Positions 11,426 through 22,628 of a stretch of DNA of 64,000 nt are shown here, piece by piece. The notes beneath the pieces are model-generated. The model had not been told where the DNA came from. It was given only the letters and a program-made list of their open reading frames with translations, and made no database searches. A program made the translations under genes and the position numbers. Source of the DNA: Ulva prolifera (lineage: Eukaryota > Chlorophyta > Ulvophyceae > Ulvales > Ulvaceae); the NCBI GenBank assembly GCA_023078555.1, contig CM041198.1:3147354-3211353 (forward strand), in the 5' to 3' direction. Each line of letters starts with the position of its first letter. Position 1 is the stretch's first letter.

Positions 11426-12406
11426 CTACGAGGGTGATTTTGTACTGCTGTGGGGTGCAAGATCGTGATCAGCTCGCCACAGCTAGAGCTAGGGGGGAGG
11501 ACTGATATGTGCTGCTCGCACTAAAACGAGTGACAGTGGCGTAGGTGATTACACAGGAGATTTTTGAAATGCATTACCCTGAGATTAGTGTACTATTAGA
11601 GGTTTGTGGTATTATACTTCATCGGGATTGTATCTGCTGTAGTTTGTGCTTCAAGATCCTCAGACATATCATGTAGTCATGCATGCTTGCTGAAAAGGTG
11701 CTCAAGGGTGTCCAGAATTTCGCTTCACGCCACACAGACGTACTCGCTAATGTAGCAAGTGACCAGGGACCGGTTGTCAAGATGAACCAGAGAGGATGTT
11801 TCTGCCGTTCTGATGATAGTGTCCCCGAGCTGATGTTGGCCCAGGAGGTGCATCAGGGACGGCTGCAATTGAGTGTTAAGGAGACAAAGACATTTACATC
11901 CGAGAGAGCTGCATGCTATGCTCAAGGTGCTGCGACCGGAGCAGCTTTGAGGAAGACAAACTCTACTCGCATCGATGGACGGCACAGCTGTGCTGCGACA
12001 TGCTGAGCCGCTTCAGCCTGGACCTCTTGCGAAGGACCACCAGCCCACTGATTCCCTTGAGACGGCTGCTCCACAACCTCGGACTATGTCATCTGTCTAG
12101 ACATTTAATTCAACTGCACAACACCACGCTTGTGGCTTGCATGCAGAAGTCGTGCATGGAGAGATGAACCGCTGGATAAAATACTATCAATGTGTCTACG
12201 CAAGGGGCACCTGATGACCATAATGAGCCGTAGCTACGATGTATAGTCATGGCTGTCATGCGTTGATTATATGTGCTTGCTTGCATCGGAGATCCTCCAC
12301 GCAGACTAGAGTGAAGCGGAGTCGTGGAGCACACGCCCAGCACTCGTAGCACCCGTACATGCAGAAACAAGGCGACGGCAACTGCCCGTGCACAAGGGGC
12401 AGGACA
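11426..12406. other. spacer with one weak open frame
   Basis: Apart from the open frame at 11683-12006 (+), whose splice context is unclear, nothing here is supportable. The right end is the 3' flank of the RPS29 gene. Confidence 0.3.
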
Positions 12407-13050
12407 TCAACTACGAAGTGAAAGCTGTCGGTGGTAGATGAGCGGCAGCTATGGATAAATCAGGCAGACGCTTGCCAGGCAGTGTGGTGCCTTTGCCACG
12501 CCGTGAAAGCACAGCCCGGCAAAATTTCTGTCCCGTAGGTAGACATATAAGGTATGCAGTCATACACACCTTCTTGAATCCCATGTCCTTGGCATACTCG
12601 CGGAAACATTGACGGCACATGTCCAGACCGTACTTCCTGATGATGCCCCACTGATTGGCACAGACGCGGCTGCAAACACAAAATTATCGATAAGAAGGAG
12701 GTGCAGGTCAGATCTCACCTTGAGTGACGGTCGTGCTCAGCGCATTGGACGCGCCCACTCTCCCTGCATTCCCCGGCTGAAGTACGCACCACCTACGGCT
12801 TCCCTTGCCGTACCCATCAGGATGAGAGTTCCAGACAGCTGCGTGAGGCATCGTGTATTGGTTAGAAGCCGCTGTTTCGAAGAGACCAGCAACTTGGAAG
12901 TATGCAAGCGCGCGAGGCAGGTGCTGCAGGCCTGTAGCAAGCGTAAACTTCTGGAAAGGGAGGACTCGATATGTTGCATGCCTTATGTTGCCTGTTGGTG
13001 TTTCGCGGCAAATTCATCGTCCCACCTGAGCCTGTCGACTGTGACGTCAT
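12407..13050 (-). CDS. RPS29: 40S ribosomal protein uS14 (RPS29)
   Basis: Exons in transcript order: 13050-13026, 12838-12790, 12669-12570 and 12424-12407, with all phases closing to about 63 residues. The body reads [49 protein letters not shown]. These carry the four zinc-ligand cysteines as CRVC and CRQC, and the RKYGL segment that defines eukaryotic uS14. The protein sits in the head of the 40S subunit. The second donor is GTGCGT at 12789; the GT three bases earlier would lose the first cysteine, so the later one was chosen. The first exon (MTSQSTGS) and last exon (LSLRS) are small and less certain than the two middle exons. The gene is divergent from the PH-domain gene, with 241 bp between start codons. 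Confidence 0.9.
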
Positions 13051-13291
13051 GAATGCATGATCGTGGAAACGTCAGAATATGCCAGAACATACTGTTTGTC
13101 ACCGGCACTCCAGTACATCTTCGTGCACCACATGCAGCGAGCAGCAGCGCCTGAACTCGAAGAAACATACCTGGCCCAAAACATGTTGCACGCTAACCTC
13201 TCTCGCGCCAGGCTACAACCAGATTCTGGCAGTCCAGAGGTCCATGTCCCAGGCTCGGGTTGTAGTCGAGATTTGCCCACAGACCTGCGTA
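13051..13291. promoter_or_regulatory. 241 bp divergent promoter: RPS29 (-) and plastid PH-domain gene (+)
   Basis: The two start codons face away from each other with only 241 bp between, so both promoters must lie in this interval or overlap the first exons. No canonical TATA box is evident. Confidence 0.6.
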
Positions 13292-15088
13292 ATGTCAACG
13301 TCCAAAGCATTCTTGAGCACTAGATCCTCATCTGGGCCTAGATCGGGGCATGCTCACGCTTTAAGGAGACGGGTCGTCGTTCGCGCTGATCCCGACGAAG
13401 AGGAGTTCGAGGCGCGCTTGGCCCGGCTCAATAAGAGCAAAGTCCCGACCGGAGTCAGTAGAAAGGAAATCCGAAAGGCTGGTGAAGGTACTGATGGCTG
13501 TGCTTACTCGTACCTCGTTGGTCCATGATCGGGCAAGCATGTGCACACAAAACCGTCTTCGAGCACGTGCACCCGGATGCGTTTCTGGCCAGTGTGCACG
13601 CATGCCGGTGACACGCTTGCCTTCGATGCCAATGGCCAGCGTCCCACTGTAAAATTTCTGTGGTGATTCTGCTGCGCTTTTGCGGAGTTCCCGTCACGAG
13701 CGCATGCTCTCACCTGCTCGGACCTCCACGGGGGGGTACATACACAGGAGCTGCCGACATCGCCGGATCCCACGACCACCGGCCAACATGGTCGAAACAC
13801 CAGTTTCTGATATGGCTTTTGTGACCGCCTTTCATAGTGTCGCTGATGTGCTATTACTGAGCTGCCATTGTTTGCTGCAGACCCACAAACTGCAATCAAG
13901 AAGGCTCCCATCCAAGTGAACTATGATGACGAGCAACTCTGGCGGGAGTTTTCACCTTCTTCAGTTGATCTCGCATTCAACGTCGTGATGGCAGCAACCT
14001 TGATTTGGATTCCGCTGACAGCATCTGCGATAGGACGCTGTGCATTTGTCAAATACCGTGTCACAGACAAGCGTATAGTGGTCAAGACGGATGCCCCCTG
14101 GAAAAGTGCGTTTTAAAGCTATGTCATGCATACCAAGGGTTCACGGAAGTTCTGGTGTATCGTTGCCATCTCGTGGTGATGATGTTGCCCACAACGAAAG
14201 ATCTACGTTGGCCACAAGTCACCAGTACATGACAGCAAAGCCACACCAGTTCGCATGTGTGTCACTTATCTGCTCGCAATGGAAGACACGCAGCCTGAGC
14301 GCTGCCATTGTCGAGAGAAATGCCAGCCCCCTTTGCTACCTACACCCATAGCATTGCAGCTGCATCCTACAGCCATCCTACACCCATAGCATTGCAGCTG
14401 CATCCCTATGGACCCAACAAGCACGCTTCAATGCAGAAGAAGAATCAAACATCGGATACCATGAAGTTGCGAAGGTCGCAGGAGTCAACCGTGGATTTGG
14501 GGCATGGGGTGATATGGTCATCACCCTCGACGGCGGGGATAAACTGGAGCTGCGTTCGGTGGCTGGGTGCGGCTCTTTTGAACACACAGGCAGCATTTGA
14601 ATCCTGCACACACTTGGCCTGCACAGAGGTCGGATTGTTCACCACTTGCGCCATTGTATGAGTCAGTGTTTGTAGCCGGTGTGATCAGGTGTCAGCCCGG
14701 AAGATTCCACGATGATAACCAGACATTGCTGACTGCAATCGTGTCGAACGGTCGTGTGCCAACAGTACCGTCTCAGTCTGATTGCTGATCAGGCACCTGA
14801 CCGCATCGCTACAGTCTACATAAAATGCAATGGCAGCTTGTGCGGTGGCAGACTGTACTTGATGCAATGTGATTGGGTCTGAAGCATGAGTACTTGCTAG
14901 CTTTGACCGTGGTGCCAGCTCGCGTTTGTATCAGAGATGCAGTTTGGTTCCATGAGACCAACTTGCAATGCAGGTGGCAAGAGGTGCGGGACTACATCAT
15001 GGAGAGGCGTAACGCAATCAGAGGAAAGGACCTCACACAAGAGGAGCTGCTTGAAGGCAAGACGTCTAGCAAAGGATTCTCAAGCTAA
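13292..15088 (+). CDS. plastid-targeted bacterial-type PH domain (YdbS-like) protein
   Basis: Exons 13292-13481, 13881-14105, 14437-14566 and 14974-15088 join in phase to 219 residues. The N-terminus is a Ser/Arg-rich transit peptide without a signal sequence, with a likely cleavage site in RVVVRAD. A charged stretch follows, then a hydrophobic segment (VDLAFNVVMAATLIWIPL). Next comes a PH-type fold: YRVTDKRIVVKTDAPW, YHEVAKVAGVNRGFGAWGDM, VITLDGGDKLELRSVAGWQE. The D-K-R-I, G-x-W-G-D-M and LELRS elements are shared by plant chloroplast proteins of this type. Function in plastids is not established; by analogy it may bind lipid or a membrane partner at the stromal or envelope side. An earlier acceptor at 14626 would give a short unrelated tail; the exon at 14974 restores the family's C-terminal helix (EVRDYIMERR). 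Confidence 0.88.
14335..14405. repeat. short direct duplication in PH-domain gene intron
   Basis: The segment containing ACACCCATAGCATTGCAGCT is present twice in direct orientation, about 35 bp apart, within the intron 14106-14436. Confidence 0.85.
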
Positions 15089-16445
15089 GGATCGGCTTGT
15101 CAGAGCTTGGCCAGCGCTTTGGCCAACGGTTTAGTAACACTGCTGCACGCCACTTCGGCGTGAGAGAGCAAAAACCAGGATGCTATGCATCTTTACAAGA
15201 GCTGCTCCAGGGCGGCTTGTTTTGGCTGCGTTCGCGTTGTGAACGAGCATAAGGACGCTCATAACAACGGCAATGATGTAAGTTCTGTAGGCTATGAATG
15301 ATTTCTATTGCAATTTTGTACGGGTCCATCATCATCAACGCTGCTAGCATGGCCCAGACACTGCTCGCAAGGATGCTGTCGCTCCGGCGTATCTCGCAGG
15401 TATCCTGGCCGTGGCCAAGCATGACGCCTGGTGAGGACCATCTCGCAAAGGCTTTGGTATCAAAAAAGGCTTTTGTTGGTGGGTCTCTGTTGATGGCGTT
15501 AGACATGCCTGTGCGAAAATGCTATCTGGCAGATATGCGCTGAGCGCGAGATATACGGACACACGAGCACCAGTGCCTCACGGTGCACCGGTCGCTTCGT
15601 AGATCGGCATACAGTTTCAAGTTTGGTTGCAACCTTTGAGAACGCAATGTCCATGGTGAAGTACGTGTTGATACTCGATCGTTGTTGTTTGTGTATGCAG
15701 AGTCAGTGATGTGCAAACACGCTCGGCGTAAATACGTCTTCATCTCTCTCGGATGTTAGCATGTCCTCCACATTGTGAATCATGCCTCAGGGCCATTACC
15801 GCTCCGTCGCTGCGCGTCGCGCACACGTCTGTGCGTTTGGCGGTCATGTGAACTTCAGTGGCAATTTTTAAAACGTCCAGGTGTGATACCTACAGCTCAT
15901 GACACACCATAGTACAATAATTTGATAAACATGAAATGCAGCCTCTCCTTGGTGCTTAGCTCATACCCGCGACAGCACCGGCACGGACGATGCGCAGCTG
16001 GCTTCACCACGCAGCATGTTTTGCCCCCGCTGGCTAGCTAATTGACATCTTGTGATTCCTGTCCAATGTACCGCATAGTAGTTTGTTGCTGTGAAGCCGC
16101 GATCTTCACAGAGAAAGCGCACATGTGCGTTACCCCAGCCTTTGAACACAGCTCCGGAGTGTATCATGGGGTCATCTTGCCCAAGATTACATAGTAATTT
16201 GCACGTATACCGCATTCTTTAGCAGCTTAGGGGGCTGCCATGGAGTGTGCACAAATCGCGCCATCGCTTAGTTCACATGTACGTTATCCACAAGTGCACA
16301 AAGGTCAGAGGGTCGACCATAACACTGCGGATGCTAACTGTAAACCGGATTGTATGAGTCTGATACCAAGAGCCGCAGGGTGTCGTGAACGTGATGCTTC
16401 GTGTGGAGCGCAAGATAGCAAAACGTCGTGCAGGCGGCAACAGTA
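15089..16445. other. intergenic stretch, no supportable gene
   Basis: Open frames such as 15298-15543 (+) and 15961-16215 (-) look weakly protein-like, but have no joined exons or recognised motifs. The right part should contain the promoter of the 16446 gene. Confidence 0.35.
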
Positions 16446-19400
16446 ATGGCCAGCATTCAATCAGGGTCCGTATATAATGATAAACCAACTTCGTCGGGCT
16501 TGCCCAATAGGGCTTCGCCCGCAGCAAGCGTGCACCTACCATATGGCATGCTGCCACCTTTCGCCAACGCTCACCAGCTGGTACGTCAAATCCATGATTG
16601 CGCGGTGACCTCTGTCAGAACTTTGAAATATGCAGCCTTTTGGCAAGTGCTCTCCGTATGCGCTGGTTCGATGTCAATTCCTTGTGTCGGTCAGAGCCGA
16701 TGACGGCCAGCTGGCACGGGCCTAGCGTCAGCTCCGTAGCAACACGAAACCCCAAGTTCAACCTGAAAACGTTGCACGCAGGCTCATGCCCAACAGATGC
16801 ACACCTGGAGTAACCAACCCGGCGTAGTGCATGACCCAGCAGCGTCTCCCGGGAATCCGTTTGCGTCGGAGGGTCATTCGCCAGTAGCGCGTGCAACAGG
16901 CGGCATGCCGACGCCATCCGCACCAAGCCAGCTCATACTTCACAACCCTCCAGACGGCCCGGCTCAGAGCTTTGGACTGGCATCCGATCGCCCAGATATT
17001 TCAGGCGCTGTCCTTGATGCGCTTGTTGCCCCAGATCCAGAGCTGCAGCATCACGCTGGTGGAGCAAACAGCACAGTGCTGGAAGAACCCCGAGCCCTGC
17101 CCTCGCTCGCCGCGTCTGTCGCCAACCACGCCCCACCACACGTGCAGCCCACCTCGACACAAGAGGGCACGGAAACCCCGGTCGTCCCGTCAGATGACGA
17201 CACGATTGAGATGCGGGCCGGCGGCGCCGGCCAGCGCGGCGCCGGCCGCAGCCGCCGTGGGCGCCGCACCGGCAGCAGCGGCGGCGGCACCGCTGCAGCG
17301 GCACTGCGCGCTGATGCGGCCGTCGCACAACCCGCTGACGCGGGCCTTCTACCGCCTGTGGCCGCCACGGCCGCCGCCCAGCGCGTCTCGCCTACGGCAC
17401 CGCCGACTGCAGGTCGGAGCTACTCAGCCGGTGCCAGCCCGTCCAAGCAGCACCCGCAACCCCCAGGTGTGACGCGCTTGCATGTGCGGCCGTCAGGCAC
17501 CCTTCTGCCTTTTCCCAGGTGCCCTCCATGACGTGCTGATCGCGCGTCGTCTGATGACAGGCCCTGGGTTTGCAACATGGGGGCTGAGGCAGTCCACCCA
17601 TCCCCCGCGCACTAGTCCCGCAAAGCTCACCAGATTGAGGGCCACACTTTCCACGGGTCGAGGTACCCTTTGGCCGTTGACGGCCTGGCGCAGAAACCCA
17701 TGCACAAACAACCGACGCGGTGTTTGGTTTCAGTTCTTTCCAGCAGGGGCAGCGTCCGTTCAATTCTTGGCAGATTGTATCCATTTTCCGCGTTAAATAT
17801 ATAGGGTAGACAGGGGTAGCAGGCTATTTCACATTGTAGTGCTGCACGTGATGCCAAAAAAAAAAAGACCGCGTGGGGATTGTGCAGAGGTGGCTCGGGC
17901 GCAAGACACACCTGCTGGCCATGCGCGCGTTGTCCAAACAGACATGTCCCCGCAGACGCGGCGTGCCCGCCGTGCCCAGACGCGCACCCACTCCGCCGGC
18001 GGCGCGCATGCGCCGGCCATGACCCCCACGTCCACCCCGCCAAACACCGGCCGGCCACCGCGGCCGCCGCAGAGCATGACCAGCTTGGCCACGGCTGCTG
18101 CTGCTGCCGCGGCGGCCCCGCCCGGCACCCTGCCGCATCCCGACCTCGGTGCGGGCGGTGGCGCTGCTCGGCCGGAACCGGCCGGCGGCGTCGCCGCGGA
18201 GGGCTCCCCGGCAGCCTCGGCCGCCGCAAACGCCGCCGCGGCCAGCGGCCTGCGGCAGCTGGAGGCAATGGCCAGCCTGAGCGCGTCCGCGGCGGTGTCT
18301 GCGTCGGCGGCCGTGTCGCCTGCGCCGGCCGTGTGTCCGGAGGAACAGAAGTCGAGCACCGGCACAGCGGATCAGCACCGCCGCGCCGCGCAGGGTGGCG
18401 CGACGTCATGCATGGACCTGTCCCCGGTGGGAGTCCTCGGCGGCCACGCCGCACTCCACCACTGCGGCGCCCTGGACCCGCCGCCGGAGCCGCAGCCGGC
18501 GGCGTGCACGGTGCCGCTGCAGCCGCCCGCTGCGATGCCGTCGCGCGAGCGCGGCGGCAGCGTGAACAGCTGGCGTCCGGCGGCCGGGGTGGCCGCCGCG
18601 GCGCCGATGAGCCATGGCGCCGTTAGGCGCCTGCCGGAGGGCGAGGGCGAGTTCCATGGTGGGAGCAACGGCCGCGAGTGCAGCGTGGAGCAGCGGCAGC
18701 GTGTGTGCCCGGAGGAGGTCGGGGAGCAGGAGGTCCAGGGCGGCGGCGCTGCCGGCGGCGGCGGCGCCGGGCACAAGAACGTCGGCCCGGACCGCGTCGG
18801 CGGCGGCGGTGGCCGCGCCAATGCGATTATTGGCGACGGGATTGTCGGAGGCGTGACGGATGATCTAGACAACAAGATGTCAGTGGAGATGGGGATGGAG
18901 GTGGAGGGGGGGGCCGAGCGGCGTGGGGAGGTGGTTCAGGGGGGCTCAGGGGACGTGCGTGTGAACGAGCAGGGGCCGGGTGGGGGCCGTGCGGATGCCG
19001 TGATTATGCCGGCGGCAGCTGGTGATGAGGAGGAAGAGGTGCCGTCGAAACCGAAGGACGTGGACGAAGCTGGGGGGGACCCCCGTGTCCTGGCGCAGGG
19101 TCAGCCGGGCGGGCCACAGGCCGATGCGGTCGGGGGGCTTTCGGGGGGTGTGGACGGCACCGGCGGCGGTGAGGTTGCAGCGCGCGCTGCGGCGGCGGTG
19201 TCCGCGACCCTGGGGGCCGGCGGCAGCCGAGACGGCTGGCCCCGTGTCGCACCGGGGTCCCCGCGGCTCAGCGAGTCTGGGTCTGGCAATGCCGGGGTGC
19301 GGGACGCGTGGGATAACGAGAGTGAGGCGTTCCAGGGTTCTGCGGGGGTAGTGGAGGGGGTTGAGCGGAACGATAGCGCAGCCGGGGAGGCAGGGGTGCT

Positions 19401-22400
19401 GGAGGTGCAGCATGAGGGCGTCGGCGAGATCTCGGCGGAGGCCGGCAGAGCGCGGCATGAGGGTGCCGGGGAGATCGGCGGTGCGGCTTCCCGCGCCGCG
19501 TCGCACGTGCGCACAGACAGCATGTTCGACGGCTCCGGGTTCCTTGGCAATTCGCCGATCTTCGGAGCGCCCCAGGAGAGCGCGGAGTGTTACGCGGCGT
19601 CGCACGCGGCGGTGGGGCGGATTGGCGCGGGGGAGGGTGCAGACGGTGCGGGGCTGGGGTGGCAGCAGGGCGGTGGTGCGGCGGGTGGGAGCACCGCGGG
19701 CGGCACCCCACATGCGGAGGGACAGGGTGAGATCGGCGGGCCGATGTCGGAAAAGCGGGGGAGGACAGATGAACAGAAGGCGGAGGCGCTTGCGGCGCAC
19801 CTCTCGCGTGCTGGCCGCAGCGGGGAGGGGGAGATGGGCCTGAGCGAGGGAGCCGGGGAGGTGGCCGGAGGCGGTGCAATGGAGTGGAAGGTCGCCGCCG
19901 CAGGTGCCGTGCGGGCCCAGACGGGCGACGACACGGTCGTGGAGTCGGCGCTGCATGCAGCGCACGCGGCAGTGAGCGCGCCGCAGCGGGTGCCGTGGGC
20001 GACGCCGATCGGCAGCCGCAACGGCTGCGCCGTTGACGTCGCGATGCCCGTTGATGTGGCGAAAGGCGATCGGAGCACCGAGGGCGCGCAGCAGAGCGAC
20101 CGGGGGCCCTGGGACTTTGTGGCTCCGGCGATGATGCAGCACCAGGCGTCGGTGAACCTCGGCGCGTCACGCGCAGCCCCTGCCTCTGCCGCCGGTGCGG
20201 CAATGGCCGCGCTGCGGCCGATGGTGCTCCATAGCCTCTCGCGCGCCGCGAGCGCGGAGGACATGGGCATGGTGAGCAGCAGCGGCGAGGTGCGGCGGGC
20301 AGGCATCCCGGCGCCGCTTCCCGGCCGCGCGGCGGCCGGGCCGCGGCCGGAGATTGCGAGCCAGAGGAGCGTGTGCGCGGAGATCACAGAGCCGCCGGTG
20401 GTGCAGCCGTGGCTGGCCGACGCGGCGGGCATTGCGGCGCCGCTGCCGCGGCCGCAGCAATCGCCCCTGCTGTCCGGGCCGCTGCCGCACCTGCCAGGCG
20501 GCCTCGAGGAGTCCGGGATCCCGCTCCTCCAGGTGTGCATCACGGTGCTGACATCTACACCGTCTCCGCGCCTCCGCAGCGCAACCTGCTGTGCCTGCAG
20601 CGGAGGGCTCTGTTTTTGAAATTGTCTCGTTGTATACATGGCATCCCGCCCCGGCTTTACCTTCCCTGCACTGCGCTCTCAGCGCCACCTGCGCCGATCA
20701 TATTCCCAGAGGGGCCGGACTTACCTGGTGCCGGTTCCACACAGGCTGATCCCTGCACCACCGCCATGTCATTGCGACCACGTCAAGCGGCAGCTACGCT
20801 GGGTTTCCACGCATGTGCATTCCAGCTCGGGCCCTGCCGGAGGTGCCACAACGTTGGCCACTACCGCCACGCACACGTGCACCACAATGCAAGCATCTGA
20901 AACGGTGCTGTCATGCAGCACGCGATGACAGAGGCCGGCGCGCTCCTCGTTGCGTCTTCCCCTGGTGCATTCCCTGCCGCCGCGCTGCTGCAGGGCGCCG
21001 CCGCGGGCGCGCCAACAGCGCGCCAGACCTCCCCCCCGGCCCTCCCGGCCGCACACTTTGGCGCACTTGCGGCGGAGCACGGCGCTGCTCTCCTATCTCT
21101 CGCCACCGGCCTCGCCGGCGGCGGCATCGGCCTGCCGGGCGGACCGGCGGTGTTCCCACCAGAGCGTTCTCCGGCGCATCCGCCGGCGTTCGGCGCGCAT
21201 GTCGCCCCGCCGCTGTTGTCCCAGCTGCCGCACCACCTTCAGTCATGGCTGCAGGTGCACCCCCCGCTTCTTAGCCCGGCAATGCTGCCCTGCGGCCCGG
21301 TGTCTGTGTCTATGCTCAATCCCGCACAAGCGGATGAGTGTGGCGCTCCGCCTCAGACCGTATGCCGTGATGTGCTGTTTCATGCATGCAAGTGGCTCAC
21401 CATCAGATGCACAGCTTTCTGTTGCTGAGCATCCGGAAATCGCAGCCATTACCCCCTTCCCCCGCTCGATTCTGACCTACACTAGGTGTCAGCTGCATGC
21501 ACTGTCAGCTGCATGCACTGTACTCCCTCGTCACAATCGTCATTTCTCGGCGCGTGCGGCGGTGCACTGACCACCGCCCCCCACGTGCAGGACCTGTGCC
21601 GCACGGACCCCCGGGGTGTCCAGCTCCTGCAGGCGCTTGGCGCAGTCCACAACCCTGCCCTGGCGGTCACTGGCCTACACACCGTGCCTTCAATGGCACC
21701 CTCCTCCGCCGCAGCCATCCCACGCGTGCTCTCCTCCCCGTCCCTCCCACCGCTCTGCTCCGCCGACGCGCAGCGCCAGAACGGCGGCGGTGGCGGAAAC
21801 ACGCCGCCACCGATGAGCTCGCCCGCGCCGCGCACCGCAAGCCCCGCGGCACAGCCGCGCAAGCGCGGCAAGCGCACACGCGCTGCCGCTGCCAGCGCCG
21901 CGCCGCCTGCGTCGGCAGCCGCCGACCACCGGCCCCCGTCCAGCCGCGCCGCCAAGCGCTCGCGGCCGTCGCCCCTCGGCAGCCCGGCCGCGGCCGGCCA
22001 GACGGCGGCGCCCGCGCCCGCGCCGCCGCCTCAGATCGCCGCGGCCCAGGTGCCCGATTCGCTGGGTGTCGCACGGGACCTGATGGCGCTACTGGTCCAT
22101 CAGATCCCTAGCAGCGCCACACTCCCTGGCCAGACTGCGATGCACAACGCACTCACCCATGCTGACGCCATCTCCATGCCAGCACACGGCGCGGCCGCCG
22201 CGCCTGCGGTGTGTGTCCCGAGTCCCGCTGCCCACACTCGCGCTGCGCCTGGAAGTCTACCTGCAGGTATGATGGTCTCCCATGACGGAAGCATGCATGG
22301 GTTCCATGCGTCTGCACCCGCCGCACAGCACGCGAGTGCCACAGACTTCTTGCGGGAGATGGAGCTGGCTGCGCGGGCGTGTGCTGCTGCGTCCGTCGGC

Positions 22401-22628
22401 AGCCCCGGCGTCGGGAACGATGGCGCGGCCTCATCCATCACCCAACCTCCTGCTGCGGCGAGGGCTGCTGCCGCTGCCGGCAGCACCCCCCTGCTGCCAG
22501 AGCAGCGCGCTGCGCTTGCTCAGCGCCTGGAGGCGGTGTTTGGTGGCATGGGGATGGACTCAGCCACGATCTCTGCTGGGCTCGCGATAGCTCTCGGGGG
22601 GAAGGCCGGGCACGCGGACGGGCAGTGA
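16446..22628 (+). CDS. very large intrinsically disordered, NLS-bearing protein of unknown function
   Basis: Exons 16446-16580, 16782-17466, 17840-20532, 20919-21359 and 21591-22628 join in phase to 1663 residues. Donors are GTACGT, GTGTGA, GTGTGC and GTATGC; the last three acceptors are TTGTAG, TGCAG and TGCAG. Exon 3 alone is 2.7 kb. Composition is dominated by Ala, Gly, Pro, Ser, Glu and His. Two basic clusters look like nuclear localisation signals: MPKKKRPRG early in exon 3, and RKRGKRTR in exon 5. A third basic patch, SRRGRRTG, lies in exon 2. There is an Ala run in exon 3, a Glu/Gly-rich centre, and a more hydrophobic, helix-prone C-terminus (REMELAARACAAA, PEQRAALAQRLEAVFGGMGM). No DNA-binding or enzymatic domain was recognised. 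A nuclear scaffold or transcriptional co-regulator is a guess from composition only. The start at 16446 is the first in-frame ATG of exon 1. Confidence 0.75.

Noticed and set aside
14627..14675. Short terminal exon of the PH-domain gene after a GCACAG acceptor
   Set aside because: It closes the frame but gives an unrelated tail; the acceptor at 14973 restores the conserved WQEVRDYIMERR helix.
18946..20639. Long minus-strand open frames (up to 398 codons) opposite the large disordered gene
   Set aside because: They are Arg/Pro/His-rich shadows produced by the Gly/Ala-rich coding strand in GC-rich DNA, with no phase-matched exons; the plus strand has four phase-consistent introns.
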